NCBI GenBank assembly: GCA_964544155.1
Contig: CAZJAH010000041.1
Span: forward strand, 1-26,295
Source of the DNA: CAZJAH01 sp964544155
GTDB lineage: Bacteria > Bacteroidota > Ignavibacteria > Kapaibacteriales > UBA2268
Length of the DNA: 26,295 nucleotides
Direction: 5' to 3'
Program-made: the position numbers and the translations under genes
The notes under the pieces: model-generated
What the model was told of the DNA's origin: nothing
The model's input: the letters and a program-made list of their open reading frames with translations, nothing else
The model's database searches: none
Shown: one piece after another, positions 8,201 through 17,900 of the stretch
Layout: every line of letters begins with the position of its first letter
Numbering within the stretch: the stretch's first letter is position 1

Positions 8201-10224
8201 ATATCATTTATCGAAGCTGAATCCACAGTCAGTGTATCGACGGCACCGGGTGCATTGAAATCTCCGAGTATTATCATGCCGTTCGCATCAGCCGCGGCGA
8301 ATTTTAGCCCTGTAGGTTTCCATTTTATTGTTTTGACAGACGAGGATAAATGATCATAAGCAGCTAATCTTGATGTATCGCTATACCGCCAGATATATAT
8401 TTTTCCTTTACTGTCACCACCTGCAACAAGCCTGCTATCGCCATGGCACCAATCAACAGCAGTTAATTCTGTGTCATTACTGCTTAGCCCGTTCATGATA
8501 AGGCCAAGATTTAAATTAATTAAGCCGATAAAATCTCTTTCACCTGCAATGGCGGCAAAATTTCCATCAGGCGACAGAGAAATATTCTTTGGCTGTATAG
8601 CGAAAGATTTTACAGAATTAACGACGGAAAAGTCCGAGCTGTTCATTAATATCAGGCTGTCTCCGCTGCCGCTGCTGACTAATGTATTGCCGACCTTTTT
8701 CCAGTTCAGTGAATAAAGAGTATCACTGTGGGCCTGAAATTCTTTAATTTTATTATAATTTTTTTCTCCGGAAAGGTATCTGGCTCTCACCACGTAATCA
8801 TCTCCGGGAATTAATGGCATTTCCCACCTGTAATTTGATTCTGCCGCGTTATTAGTTATCCTATGCCAGGTTATTCCGTTTGAGCTGTAATCGAGCTGTA
8901 CGGAATCGCTTTCCGAAACTCCTTCCCAAATTATCAGGCTGTCAGTTCCTGCGGAGAAAATTTCACCACCGTTAGGGAATACTACTTTCAGAACACTGTC
9001 ATTTGCTGAACCGCTAAGTGATCCGCCGGTAACGAAAAACCTCCCGCCGCGGCAGGCATCGCTTAAAATATCGAAATATCCGGAAGTAAAAAGTGAATCC
9101 TCGGGTGTATAGCTGATCTCGAGCTGCCTTGAATTTCCTTTTTTTAGTACAAAAGGCGGAGGAGGCCCCCCATAAGAGCTGACAGTAAAAATACTTCCGC
9201 TTTCATCAATTCTCTGAATGTAAATATCAGAATTTTCAGCTTCAATAGATATGGAAAGTTTTTTTTCGTCCAGGGGATATATATTCCCAAAATTGATCTT
9301 ATTTCCATCCGGATAGTGAATTTCGGGGAGTAAATCATCCGGCCTCTCATAATCATAATTAGAGCTGATTCCGGCAGGCAGGTAATTTAATTTAATCTCG
9401 GCACGCAAATCGCAGCCGCTTGTCTCCCATTCAGCCAGACATGGCTCTGTACCTGAGCTTTCAAATAGGATGTTCATGTATGCGGCCTTAATTTCGGCCG
9501 CGGAATTTATGCTGCCTTTATACGAGCCTCCGGTAGCGAGGGCTATGGCTTTGAGTTCAGCAGGCATATCAGTATCGATCGTCAGGCAATGTATCTCAGC
9601 ATTAATAATACGGGCATATTGAATAACTGACTGTGTGTCAATTTCGGCAATACCGTCTGTCAGAAATACCACAATTTTTTTATTCCTACCGTTGGCTGCT
9701 ACAGTCAGCGCGCCGGTATAAGGATCAAGAAAAGCCGATGTATAATTTGTGCCGCCTTCAGCGGTGAGATTATCGAGTGATTGCCGGAGCGCTTCCGTAT
9801 CGCGGGTTAAATCATTATTAACATAGCTGTATTGATTAAATGTCGTAAAAGCACATTCGCTTTTGCCCGTATCTATCAGATCGAACCAAAGTTCAGTGCC
9901 GGCCTTCGCGAGCTCCAGGCCTTTGCCTTTCATAGAACCTGAAATATCGACAGAGAGTACGGATGATAAACTTAGCGACTGAACAGAGTCAGCGCAACTT
10001 ACATTTAGAACTACCTGTTCTGAGCCGTTCTCAAATATCTTTAAATCACTTATATCAATGCTATTTACAGGTTCAGCGTCAGCTCCAGCCAAATAAAAGC
10101 TTGCCTTAAGGAGTGGATAGTCTCTGCTGTCAATCTCCTTTATGCTCAGGTTCTGCGCGCTCAGGGATATACTCGAGAGCGCGAAAACCGCAATAGTAAT
10201 AATTATTTTTACCTGTATTATCAA
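5257..10224 (-). CDS. Large secreted VWA/WD40/ASH-repeat protein with T9SS sorting domain
   Basis: A 1655-residue exported protein. A signal peptide ends near LSAQ (residue about 24). A von Willebrand A domain at about 85-255 has an intact metal site motif DISGS (Asp93, Ser95, Ser97). A beta-sandwich beginning PNGGE lies at about 415-485. A WD40-like propeller occupies about 505-785, with repeated units such as WSPNGNNLALGGRGDTLWLW. Several ASH/choice-of-anchor-D-like Ig domains fill about 800-1430, with recurring FGNVNIGG-, DIAPGDTGELEVEFTP- and LFGEG-type motifs. A cohesin-like segment (LSAGNKEAYPGDTVSISL) lies at about 1440-1560. The C terminus is a type-A T9SS sorting domain (NKPNPADD ... 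GVYYITLKTPGGVYIRKF). The only plausible start is TTG at 10224; no in-frame ATG lies between the upstream stop and the signal peptide. It is probably surface-attached or released and adhesive or structural; ligand unknown. Confidence 0.9.
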   Translation of the reverse strand: MIIQVKIIITIAVFALSSISLSAQNLSIKEIDSRDYPLLKASFYLAGADAEPVNSIDISDLKIFENGSEQVVLNVSCADSVQSLSLSSVLSVDISGSMKGKGLELAKAGTELWFDLIDTGKSECAFTTFNQYSYVNNDLTRDTEALRQSLDNLTAEGGTNYTSAFLDPYTGALTVAANGRNKKIVVFLTDGIAEIDTQSVIQYARIINAEIHCLTIDTDMPAELKAIALATGGSYKGSINSAAEIKAAYMNILFESSGTEPCLAEWETSGCDLRAEIKLNYLPAGISSNYDYERPDDLLPEIHYPDGNKINFGNIYPLDEKKLSISIEAENSDIYIQRIDESGSIFTVSSYGGPPPPFVLKKGNSRQLEISYTPEDSLFTSGYFDILSDACRGGRFFVTGGSLSGSANDSVLKVVFPNGGEIFSAGTDSLIIWEGVSESDSVQLDYSSNGITWHRITNNAAESNYRWEMPLIPGDDYVVRARYLSGEKNYNKIKEFQAHSDTLYSLNWKKVGNTLVSSGSGDSLILMNSSDFSVVNSVKSFAIQPKNISLSPDGNFAAIAGERDFIGLINLNLGLIMNGLSSNDTELTAVDWCHGDSRLVAGGDSKGKIYIWRYSDTSRLAAYDHLSSSVKTIKWKPTGLKFAAADANGMIILGDFNAPGAVDTLTVDSASINDMEWSPNGNNLALGGRGDTLWLWDSNNGIKLTYFAVNGEIRDIAWDPLGKYVAVIENSNKLKIWNILTEEPYFFYTENEASIQSIDWRFDANYLALGLGNGKIKFISPKDVPYESEVLLQDKSDAAFSIIEPELDLEDFDFGEISAGGRKVLLINDAVVNISRASVTIDSLSINSENGNDFQILNAPESISLNSGDSLPVEIEFRRDSPGDASAQLSVYTKTKLFTSDINGSASESIPFLADKLINFGNVNIGGRSSIIKKLIVNRSTSNLTITEIENTGPDDKHFTCLTQGGFDIAPGDTGELEVEFTPENTGKTSGSLLIKNNPGYPLTVNLFGEGTAPQVSAVKEINIAPIDCDISSADTVISITNSGDGYLAINSAIFNNDYFNVINISADTVLPGDKVDIHVGFRPPEAGYYNSELIINTNQTEDAGNSYLINVSARKDTSSIAISEKILEIREIPEGDSADFEFTVTNTGTMPYNIELPESKGLFNPISTNPEEISPGESSKVIIRFNGATETGTYTYEAVFNDDCGFQQKITLIATAGSNLAEIAANSSIEFDTLLCDSQNSVRTLFIQNSGSTPLYISTINITGADSADFSFIGGAVENIEIEPEESMQFSIRFSAMEEGKKTAGLHILSNAINEPDGLTIVSLSGHKDITDFRFESDFMIFDEIRQSIESRSSIILSNEGSVPIEWSYDGSGDYFVVEDVYPEITKPGGTSVVTVKFNGGMAGNTYEEFIEFEGLCGIRRGFTALADVNGYPHASLSAGNKEAYPGDTVSISLKMNNLEQGVNLVDYSYSTVIMMNANLLIPTANTPEGIIEKGLRIIELDSLELIGSSEIARLEFIAALGDTVYTPIILERTRSDNEEIFISEVDGSFRLLGVCEEGGTRLIEDTGVLALFMNKPNPADDITYFPMNLIESGRTVIKLFDIYGSELETVAAFDAEPGYYEIPLITAKYPNGVYYITLKTPGGVYIRKFLISR

Positions 10225-10431
10225 ATTCTTACAAATTATTGATTTTCTCTATGAATTATTGTTTTCCCTGTATTTAAATGACACTGTTAGAGCCTGAAAA
10301 TTACATTTTAGATTTCTGTTGAATAAAAAAATAAGAAATATTCCGAAAAAAAAGTATGTTTTTTGATTTAACTTATTAAGATAAAAAAAGAATCTAAAAA
10401 ATAAGTTTAAGGTTTAAACTTTTCATTAGGC

Positions 10432-13400
10432 ATGAACAGCTACATTAACGAAATATCCACACGGATCAGGGAAATTTATGATAATGAGTATGTGAAAATT
10501 GTCGATTCGCATGCTGCAAAACCCATATTGATATTTGATTCCGTTGCTGAAGAATTCAGTTTATTTCTCGAAAAATGCAAAGGGGAAATTAATACGGCAG
10601 ATGCCTGCACATACTTTATCCATTTTCTTACTGAAACGGATAACAGGTTGAAAAGTATAAGACTTCCCGGAGACTCTGATGTCAGTTCTGAGTTTAATAA
10701 TTTAGACAATCAGTTACTGAACTATATAAATGAGATTCCCCGGCTGCACTATGAAATACAGGCAAAGGAAAGATATTACCCGACCCATTCGGACGGAGCC
10801 TATCTTAAAATTAAGAAGTTTATTAAAAGGTCATGGTTTAATATTTCTACATCTCCTAAAAGAATTGCCAATCTGTTTAGAATAATTCTTAAAAAGCCTA
10901 AAAAAGAAATAAAATTCCGCAAACACCCGATAGCATTAAAGAATCTCGCTTTGAAAGAGTTTTATTTCAGGATACTTAAAAATCAAATTGGCCCGCTCAG
11001 AAATCCATATCTTACCGCTGCCCGTATTATCCACGAAACAAATGACTTTATTCATCAGCTCGCCGGCCTTGTTAGGGATTACGCAGGGCAAAAAATATCA
11101 TACAATGACCTTGTATCTGCGGCTTCCAAACTCGAGCCTGCTGCAATCAGAAAGGCTTTAGACGATCAGAGAATAGAATCCATGGAAAGATTCAGGCAGT
11201 CCTTTGATAGAAACTTCAATTCTCACCTGAGTGATTTCCGCCGCCAGTATGAGATCTGCGGCACAACAGAATTGAGGCTGTCCAGGCTGAGCGAAGCCGT
11301 GGTTAAAAAACTTGGTAAAGAAAAAAGAAAGTTTACAGATCCGGAAATAGGTGCCTTATTTAATTCCGGTTATTATAGCCTGGAGAAAATAAAAAACGGC
11401 CTGAGCATTTATACGTGTTTATTTTTAAGCCTGAGAGATAAGATTCATTCTGTTACTTATATTTTCTCAGGCATTCAGAATAATGTTTATCCTCTGATAA
11501 ACACAATCAATGTTGAATTAAACGGAATTAGAACATCAATCGAAGAAAAGGGAAAGGATGCCGGAGACAATATCAGCAGGGCCAGAAAATTCCTAAGTGA
11601 AAATATTACGCAAAAACTCATACCGGAATTAACTGAATTAGTTCTTTCGCAGAATTTACCTGAAATAATCGACGAATACGAATTAAATTTGATCAGAAGG
11701 TTAAACACCCTGCCCCAAAATTTCATCATATTAAGAGATAATCCCACTGATTCGGCAATAATCAATAGAAAGGCCGAACGAATTAACGCCAGGGATCTGA
11801 TAATTTCGGTTTATGTGCCGTCGTTAATAGATGACTGCAAAAAAGCCAAGAATGAACTGATCGGAAAGATCCAAAAAATATCCGATGATATTAATTCCCT
11901 TGATAAAATTGCAGACTATAACCTGGAATCTGCTCTCGAAGCTATTGAATCCGGCGGCGAGGATGGATCAGATACCGCTATTCAGGGTATGGACAGGGCA
12001 ATCCAGAAAGCAGGGATCATTCATGAAAGGATGCAGGTCATAGCCGATGAAACCGCCAAAAAGCTCGGCGGTATTCAGGATCAGTTTAATTCCTCGCTGA
12101 ATGAATTATTCGATAAAGACAAAGCACTCAATCTCAAGCTTAGAGCCACCAAAACAATGGCTACCATAAAAGCAAAAAGATTGTCTCTCAGATTTTTAAC
12201 GCAGCTGAAGGATTATTCGCTGACCGGTTTAAACCTGACAAAAGACAGAATAGAACAAGCCAGGAAGGTTTATTCTAAATGGAGTAAACATTTCGGTTTT
12301 GAAAAGAAAAAGCCCGAGATAAGCTCCGAGCTCTATGATTTTCTGGCTGACACCGAAAAATCGATTAAGGCCCTCCCCTATGCCTATCAGAGGTTGTTCA
12401 GGATAGCACCGCTGGAAAGCGATACTTTCTTCGATTACCGTGCCGAGGAACTCAGCAAGATAAGCTACTCTTACGAAAAATGGCGCGCCGGCTCATTCGC
12501 TCAGGCGGTTATTATCGGCGAAAAAGGTAACGGAACTACTTCAATAATTAATATGTTCCTGAAAAAAAGAGATAATACTGAAAAGGTCATTATAATCGAT
12601 CCTGAAAAGACAATTTCCAGGGAGGAGGAACTTATCAGGCATTTTAATCTTGTGCTTGGAGTTACCTGCAATACAATGTCAGAACTGGCCGGCTATCTTA
12701 ATAGCGGCGAAAAGAAGATAATAATTATGGAGAATATTCAGAACCTGTTTTTAAGAAAAGTAGGAGGGTTTGATAATCTTAAGCGCCTATTAAAATTGAT
12801 CTCAAAAACACGAAGCCGCGTTTTTTGGCTGACCAGTATTACAATATTTGCCTGGAAGTATCTTGAAAAAGCCATAAACATCGACGGGCATTTTCAGTTC
12901 AGAATATTTATAAGTAAAATGAGCGACAAACAGATTAATGAGATAATCCTGAAAAGGCACAGGATTAGCGGCTACGACCTGCATTTTCTCCCATCTGAAG
13001 TTGATTTGCAAAGCAAAAATTACAAAAAAATTAAGAAAGATGACGAAAGGCAGGACTATCTACAAAAAGAGTATTTCCGGGCTCTTAATGAATTTACAAA
13101 GAGTAATCTCAGCCTGGCATTTATTTACTGGCTAAGATCAGCTGAAAGAATAACCGAAAACACAATATTTATATCCTCGCTTAAAGATCTGGATTATTCA
13201 TTCCTGAAGATATTGGGCCATGAAATGCTTTTCCTGCTCCATGCCATTCTTCTTCACGGAAAGGTAAGCACAGAGGATATTTCAGAAATCATGAATATTT
13301 CTTTGGAAAAAAGCAACTATGAGCTAATGATACTTCATGATGGCGGCATAATTGAACGGCAAAATGGCCAGTATGAAATCAATCCCTTAATTTACAGGCA

Positions 13401-13440
13401 GATAGTGCTATTACTTCAATCAAAAAATATATTATACTGA
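10432..13440 (+). CDS. Large helical protein with degenerate AAA/STAND-like ATPase module, coupled to MscS
   Basis: A 1002-residue soluble protein with no signal peptide or transmembrane segment. Residues 1 to about 640 are rich in charged helices and resemble no family I know. Residues about 690-850 look like a P-loop NTPase core: hydrophobic strand AVIIG, a Walker-A-like loop GEKGNGTTS (696-704) in which the usual lysine is Thr702, a Walker-B-like strand IIIMEN (Met766-Glu767 in place of Asp-Glu), and a sensor-like strand FWLTSIT. An AAA-type helical lid follows (about 845-880, MSDKQINEIILKRHRISG), then a helical region and a winged-helix-like end at about 930-990 (STEDISEIMNISLEKSNYELMILHDGGIIE). 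The stop codon is one base before the ATG of an MscS channel, so the two are co-transcribed and probably translationally coupled. It may bind rather than hydrolyse nucleotide and could regulate the channel; both are inference. Confidence 0.85.
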   Translation: MNSYINEISTRIREIYDNEYVKIVDSHAAKPILIFDSVAEEFSLFLEKCKGEINTADACTYFIHFLTETDNRLKSIRLPGDSDVSSEFNNLDNQLLNYINEIPRLHYEIQAKERYYPTHSDGAYLKIKKFIKRSWFNISTSPKRIANLFRIILKKPKKEIKFRKHPIALKNLALKEFYFRILKNQIGPLRNPYLTAARIIHETNDFIHQLAGLVRDYAGQKISYNDLVSAASKLEPAAIRKALDDQRIESMERFRQSFDRNFNSHLSDFRRQYEICGTTELRLSRLSEAVVKKLGKEKRKFTDPEIGALFNSGYYSLEKIKNGLSIYTCLFLSLRDKIHSVTYIFSGIQNNVYPLINTINVELNGIRTSIEEKGKDAGDNISRARKFLSENITQKLIPELTELVLSQNLPEIIDEYELNLIRRLNTLPQNFIILRDNPTDSAIINRKAERINARDLIISVYVPSLIDDCKKAKNELIGKIQKISDDINSLDKIADYNLESALEAIESGGEDGSDTAIQGMDRAIQKAGIIHERMQVIADETAKKLGGIQDQFNSSLNELFDKDKALNLKLRATKTMATIKAKRLSLRFLTQLKDYSLTGLNLTKDRIEQARKVYSKWSKHFGFEKKKPEISSELYDFLADTEKSIKALPYAYQRLFRIAPLESDTFFDYRAEELSKISYSYEKWRAGSFAQAVIIGEKGNGTTSIINMFLKKRDNTEKVIIIDPEKTISREEELIRHFNLVLGVTCNTMSELAGYLNSGEKKIIIMENIQNLFLRKVGGFDNLKRLLKLISKTRSRVFWLTSITIFAWKYLEKAINIDGHFQFRIFISKMSDKQINEIILKRHRISGYDLHFLPSEVDLQSKNYKKIKKDDERQDYLQKEYFRALNEFTKSNLSLAFIYWLRSAERITENTIFISSLKDLDYSFLKILGHEMLFLLHAILLHGKVSTEDISEIMNISLEKSNYELMILHDGGIIERQNGQYEINPLIYRQIVLLLQSKNILY

Positions 13441-13441
13441 T

Positions 13442-14386
13442 ATGATAATTCTGATAATATTATTTATAGTGATATCCGGAAGCGGACTTTGCGCACAGAG
13501 CGCAACAGGTGAAGCAGCAGCGGAAGCCGATTCAGTTGTAGCGGCAGTAGAAGAAGCCGCTGCGGGAGAAAACGGCAGCGAAAATGACCTTTTGCCTTCA
13601 ATAACAAAGCTAATATCATTCAGCAAAATATTTTGGGCCCTGGTAGTTTTTCTCATCGGTATGCTGCTGATACGGCTAACCACCCGCTTGTTAGAAGTAA
13701 TCGGTGAAAGGAGCGCGCGATACAGGATAACCATTAAGGGCGTAATCCCTGTAGTTCGCATTTTCGGATGGATAATTCTCATTTATATAATCATTGCCGG
13801 AATATTCCAGCCGAAGCTTGCAACCATACTTGCAGTATCTGCTTCCATAGGTATAGCCGTGGGTTTTGCCTCACAGGATATTTTGAAGAATGTTTTCGGC
13901 GGTATTATGATTCTGCTCGACAGGCCTTTTAAAGTTGGCGATAAGATAGAACTCGGGAGCTACTATGGAGAAGTAAGCAAAATAGGCCTGCGCTCCACAA
14001 GGATCATCACACCTGATGATTCCACGGTATCCATACCCAACGGAGATATTATGAACCAGTCTGTCTCTAATGCTAATTCAGGAGAAAATAACGCCCAGGT
14101 AGTGGCGGAAATATACCTGCCCATCAGCACTGATACCGAAAAGGCACGTGACATTGCTACTGAAGCAGCTAAAATTTCCAGATACGTATACCTGAATAAG
14201 CCTGTAACAGTATTATTCTTCAATGATTTTATGGGAAGAAAGTCAATTTTTAAAATGAAGATCAAAGCTTACGTGCTTGACATACGCTATGAATTCCTAT
14301 TTAAAAGCGACATGACAGAGATAACAACCAGAGAACTAATCAAACACGGCCTTCTTGAGCCGGAGGAAGAAATATATAAGTACTAA
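13442..14386 (+). CDS. MscS-family mechanosensitive ion channel
   Basis: A 314-residue small-conductance mechanosensitive channel homologue, inner membrane. An N-terminal signal-like segment (residues 1-18, ending GLCAQS) is followed by an Ala/Glu-rich periplasmic stretch, then transmembrane helices at about 60-80 and 100-122. The pore-lining helix and MscS hallmark come next (IGIAVGFASQDILKNVFGGIMILLDRPFKVGD, about 130-163), followed by the beta domain (GEVSKIGLRSTRI, IPNGDIMNQ) and a cytoplasmic alpha/beta domain. Length is close to E. coli MscS (286). The family opens under membrane tension to release solutes on osmotic downshock. The start lies one base after the stop of the ATPase-like gene and has no ribosome-binding site of its own, which suggests translational coupling. 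The cleavable-looking leader is common in FCB members and not in E. coli MscS. Confidence 0.93.
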   Translation: MIILIILFIVISGSGLCAQSATGEAAAEADSVVAAVEEAAAGENGSENDLLPSITKLISFSKIFWALVVFLIGMLLIRLTTRLLEVIGERSARYRITIKGVIPVVRIFGWIILIYIIIAGIFQPKLATILAVSASIGIAVGFASQDILKNVFGGIMILLDRPFKVGDKIELGSYYGEVSKIGLRSTRIITPDDSTVSIPNGDIMNQSVSNANSGENNAQVVAEIYLPISTDTEKARDIATEAAKISRYVYLNKPVTVLFFNDFMGRKSIFKMKIKAYVLDIRYEFLFKSDMTEITTRELIKHGLLEPEEEIYKY

Positions 14387-14482
14387 AATTATCCCTTATA
14401 CGATCCATGCTATCTCCGCTCAAACTGATGTACAGGTAATTATGATCAATTTATATAGTGATCAAAACTATCTGAGTTATAT

Positions 14483-14724
14483 TTATACCTTTTGAAAATA
14501 GACCTTAAATTCATTATCGTTTTCTTTTTGAAGCCAGTGGCGCATGTCCAGGCTGATTGATTTATCAATCAAAGGCGCCGGAATAAAAAGAGCTATAACT
14601 AACAGTATTTCTCCCTGTTCAAGTTTTTTCAAATCTGAAACTACCTGATTAACAGGCTGTTCACCGGCATTCAGCATTTCCCTGATGTCGATTTTATTTT
14701 TTATTTTTGAGCTTTTTTTTGCAT
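14483..14724 (-). CDS. DUF2249-like small protein, reading frame interrupted at an A8 run
   Basis: The open frame from ATG 14677 to the stop at 14483 gives 64 residues resembling DUF2249: MLNAGEQPV, a LEQGEILLVIALFIPAPLID core, and the ending W...FKVYF. Codons just upstream of that ATG still encode family-like sequence (KIDIRE, matching the usual D[IV]RE start), but no ATG, GTG or TTG lies in that frame before a stop at 14750-14752. An ATG at 14722-14724, preceded by AGGCAGGA (14727-14734 on the minus strand), enters a run of eight A (14713-14720) and then hits a stop in its own frame. One extra A, or a -1 slip, joins it to the DUF2249 frame and gives about 80 residues beginning MQKKSSKIKNKIDIREM. 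Either the gene uses slippage, the base is a sequencing error, or it is a recent pseudogene. Molecular function is unknown. Confidence 0.6.
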
Positions 14725-14939
14725 TATCCTGCCTGTATGCAAGAGAATATTAATCAAAAGCAATTATCCTTAGGCATCATCACTTTGTCATACTTCGCGG
14801 ATGAGGCACATATTCTTCAATTGCTCAACAAAATAATAAACATCAAAAAAAAATCCTTTTGGGAATAAATGATGTTTCATTTAATCGCAAATATTATTAT
14901 ATTCTTTTAAGGGTTCTTTAATCAAATCCGGAGAAACTT

Positions 14940-17900
14940 ATGACAGCCCTGTTTGTTGCAGCAGTAATTATATTTTTTACTTCGGTGCTGAGCGCTGATG
15001 CTCAGCAGCCGGTAATTTTTCAAATGGATAACGGCCAGGCACAGTCTTACTACAGTAACGCGCAGCAGATCGACTGGGAGGAAAATTGTTTTTTGGAACC
15101 TTCCGCACCCGGCAGGATAAACAAAATAATGATCTACTACTCAGGAGATGAGCCCGCACTCGATACAGTCTATATATTAAATGACGTGGGCAACGGCCAG
15201 ACAATTCCCACAAAGTACGTCAGGAACTGGGCAATGCTCACCGAACCTCAGATCATCGACTATACGGGACAGCCGGGCTGGTATGAGATTGACCTAAGCA
15301 GTGAAAATCTACGGTCGGACGGCCTGGATGCCATAGTTATTAATCACACGATAAGCGCTAATGGGCCATATTTTACCTTTGACAGCGACGGCAATTCCCC
15401 TCTAAATTCCTATTTAGTGGATGTGAATACTCCTAATCCGAATTTTTATAATATACGAGGTAGCATATACACCGCTGCCGGCGGCAATTATTTAGTAAGG
15501 ATGGAAATAACCTATGACTATGCCCTGGAGAACGGCTCTCCCCTGCCCCCGCCGCCTCCTGTTATGGTAGATGTAACTAAAGAAGCCGGATTAGTTGATG
15601 CTTCCGGCGAGCTTTTAAAATCCGTTATGGCCACTATCGCTGATTGGAACGGCGACGGCTATGATGATATTGCCATAGGATCCCGCTTTTATGAAAATAA
15701 CGGTGACGGCACTTTTACAGATGTTTCAGAAGAAATGAATTTGAAATCTCCGGGCGGGGATTTATTCCACTCTACAATATGGGCGGACCTGAATAACGAC
15801 GGCCTGGCGGATTGCTTCGGCGTACGCGGCGGATTCGAGGACGCAATTTTCAGGCAGAAGTACGACGGCAGCTTCGAGGATAAGACTGATCCTGATATCA
15901 ACCAGAATAAGCCAACTGTAACACCCTTATTCCTCGATTATGATAATGACGGGCTGCTGGATATCTTTGTGGCAAATGGCAGGCGCACTGTTTCAGGGCA
16001 GGAGGTTTACTATCAGGACGCGTTATTCAAAAACAACGGTAATTTCGAATTTACGGATGTTACAGAGGGCAGCGCCATAGAGCAGGCCGAAAACAACCCG
16101 TTCTATGACTGCTGGTCGGCCTCGGTCAGCGATTATAACGGCGATAACCTGCCGGATCCTTTTGTCGCAACTTACCGGCTTGCACCGGACCTGCTTTACA
16201 GAAACGACGGCAGCGGAGAATTCACTGAAGTAGGGCGCGAAACAGGAGCACGCGGCGTACCGACTTCAAACCCCGTATATTTTGGACACGGCATGGGCTC
16301 TGACTGGGCGGATTTCGATAATGACGGCGACCTCGACCTCGCTGTCGGCAATCTCGGCCACCCTGATGAAAGAGGCGCGTCATCAAATCCGTCTCTAATA
16401 TTGGTAAATAGCGGCGCCCCGGATTATGAATTCACTTCAGCTACCCGTGATATGGGACTTATGTTTTATGAAATGAATTCGGGCATCCTCTGGGCCGACC
16501 TTGATCTGGACGGCTTCCAGGATATTATACATTGCGTTTATTCTTATGATCCCAAAGGTGAAATACCTGATAAATTTACCAGGTTCTATATTAACAGCGG
16601 GCCGGAAGGTAATTTCCGCCTGTTGGACAAAACCTGGGAATTCGGCTCTTTGATACACGGGGCCTGGTCACCCCTCCGGTTCGATTATGATAATGACGGC
16701 GATCTGGATATACTAATAGCCAGCAGCCAGGAAAACCTGAAGTTATTTCGCAATGATCTGGATAGAAAAGGAAGCTGGATTGCATTCAGGCTTAAAGGCA
16801 GCCCCGAAAACGGAGTTAACATGGACGCTTTCGGCACTTCTATACGGGTAAAAGCAGGAGATGACGAGTACTACCGGGTACTTCCCGGGACCGTCGTCAG
16901 CGCCAGGGCGTCGCAGAATACCAACGAACTGCATTTCGGACTGGGTGATAATTTTGCCATAGACGGAATAGAGGTAAAATTCCCGGATGGTAAAGTGCTA
17001 AATCTCGACGGTCTTCCGGTAAATTCCAGGTATGTGATCCACTATAACGGCGATATAGAAAACGGCCCGCTTGCTCCGCCGGCATTGGTATATCCAGGAG
17101 ATAGAAGGCAGGGATTCCCTGTCACAATCAATTTTGACTGGCTGGAATCAGGCCTTGCTGAAATTTATGAAATAAAAATCTCCGGCAATAAGGATTTTTC
17201 GAGTACACTTTACCATGAATTTGTACAAAATGCCACTACCCTTGAAGATATTGATCTCACAAACAGAACTGTATATTACTGGAAAGTCAGGGCTATCAGT
17301 AACAGTGATACCTCCAGATGGTCACCAGCCTGGGCTTTTGTTACCGGTAAGCTGATACCAACATCGCCCGGCCTGGTAAGGCCTTCTCAAGGCGCCGAAC
17401 ACATACCCTCAATGTATACTTTCGAGTGGACTGAAGCAGAATACGATTCACACATTCACGGACATACAACTTATGATTTCAGGCTGGCCACCGATCAAAA
17501 TTTCGATAATATTGTTATAGACGCAAATTCGCTTTCAGCCATAAGCTATACTGTCGACAACCTGGAATACAGGACAGAATATTTCTGGCAGGTACGCGCG
17601 AATAACGAAGATGTACACGGCCCCTGGTCAGAAGTATACTCATTTAACACACTGGACTTTCCGGATGAGCCATTACTTACAATACCGGCGAATAACGCGA
17701 CAGGTGTAAAATCCAGGCCACAGTTCCATTGGGAAGATGTCCCCGGAGCAGTCAGCTATCATATACAAATATCCGGAAACGAGGCATTTACCAATATATT
17801 CAAGGAAGCAGAACAGGTATCTATCAACCGATACCAGCTTATACAAAAACTCGAAGCCGGCAGTACTTACTATTGGAGAGTACGTGGAAATAACGCCGTA

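Noticed and set aside
13432..13782. A 116-codon minus-strand frame opposite the MscS gene start.
   Set aside because: Shadow of the MscS gene, produced by its Ala/Glu-rich codons; no independent support.
14440..14465. Two TGATCA palindromes downstream of the MscS gene, considered as FNR/CRP-like sites.
   Set aside because: They lack the TTGAT-N4-ATCAA arrangement and lie between convergent gene ends, not upstream of a promoter.
14737..14868. A 43-codon open frame on the plus strand, beginning MQENINQKQLSLG, divergent from the DUF2249 gene.
   Set aside because: No ribosome-binding site, no recognised family and ordinary AT-rich composition; it could be real but nothing in the sequence supports it beyond being open.
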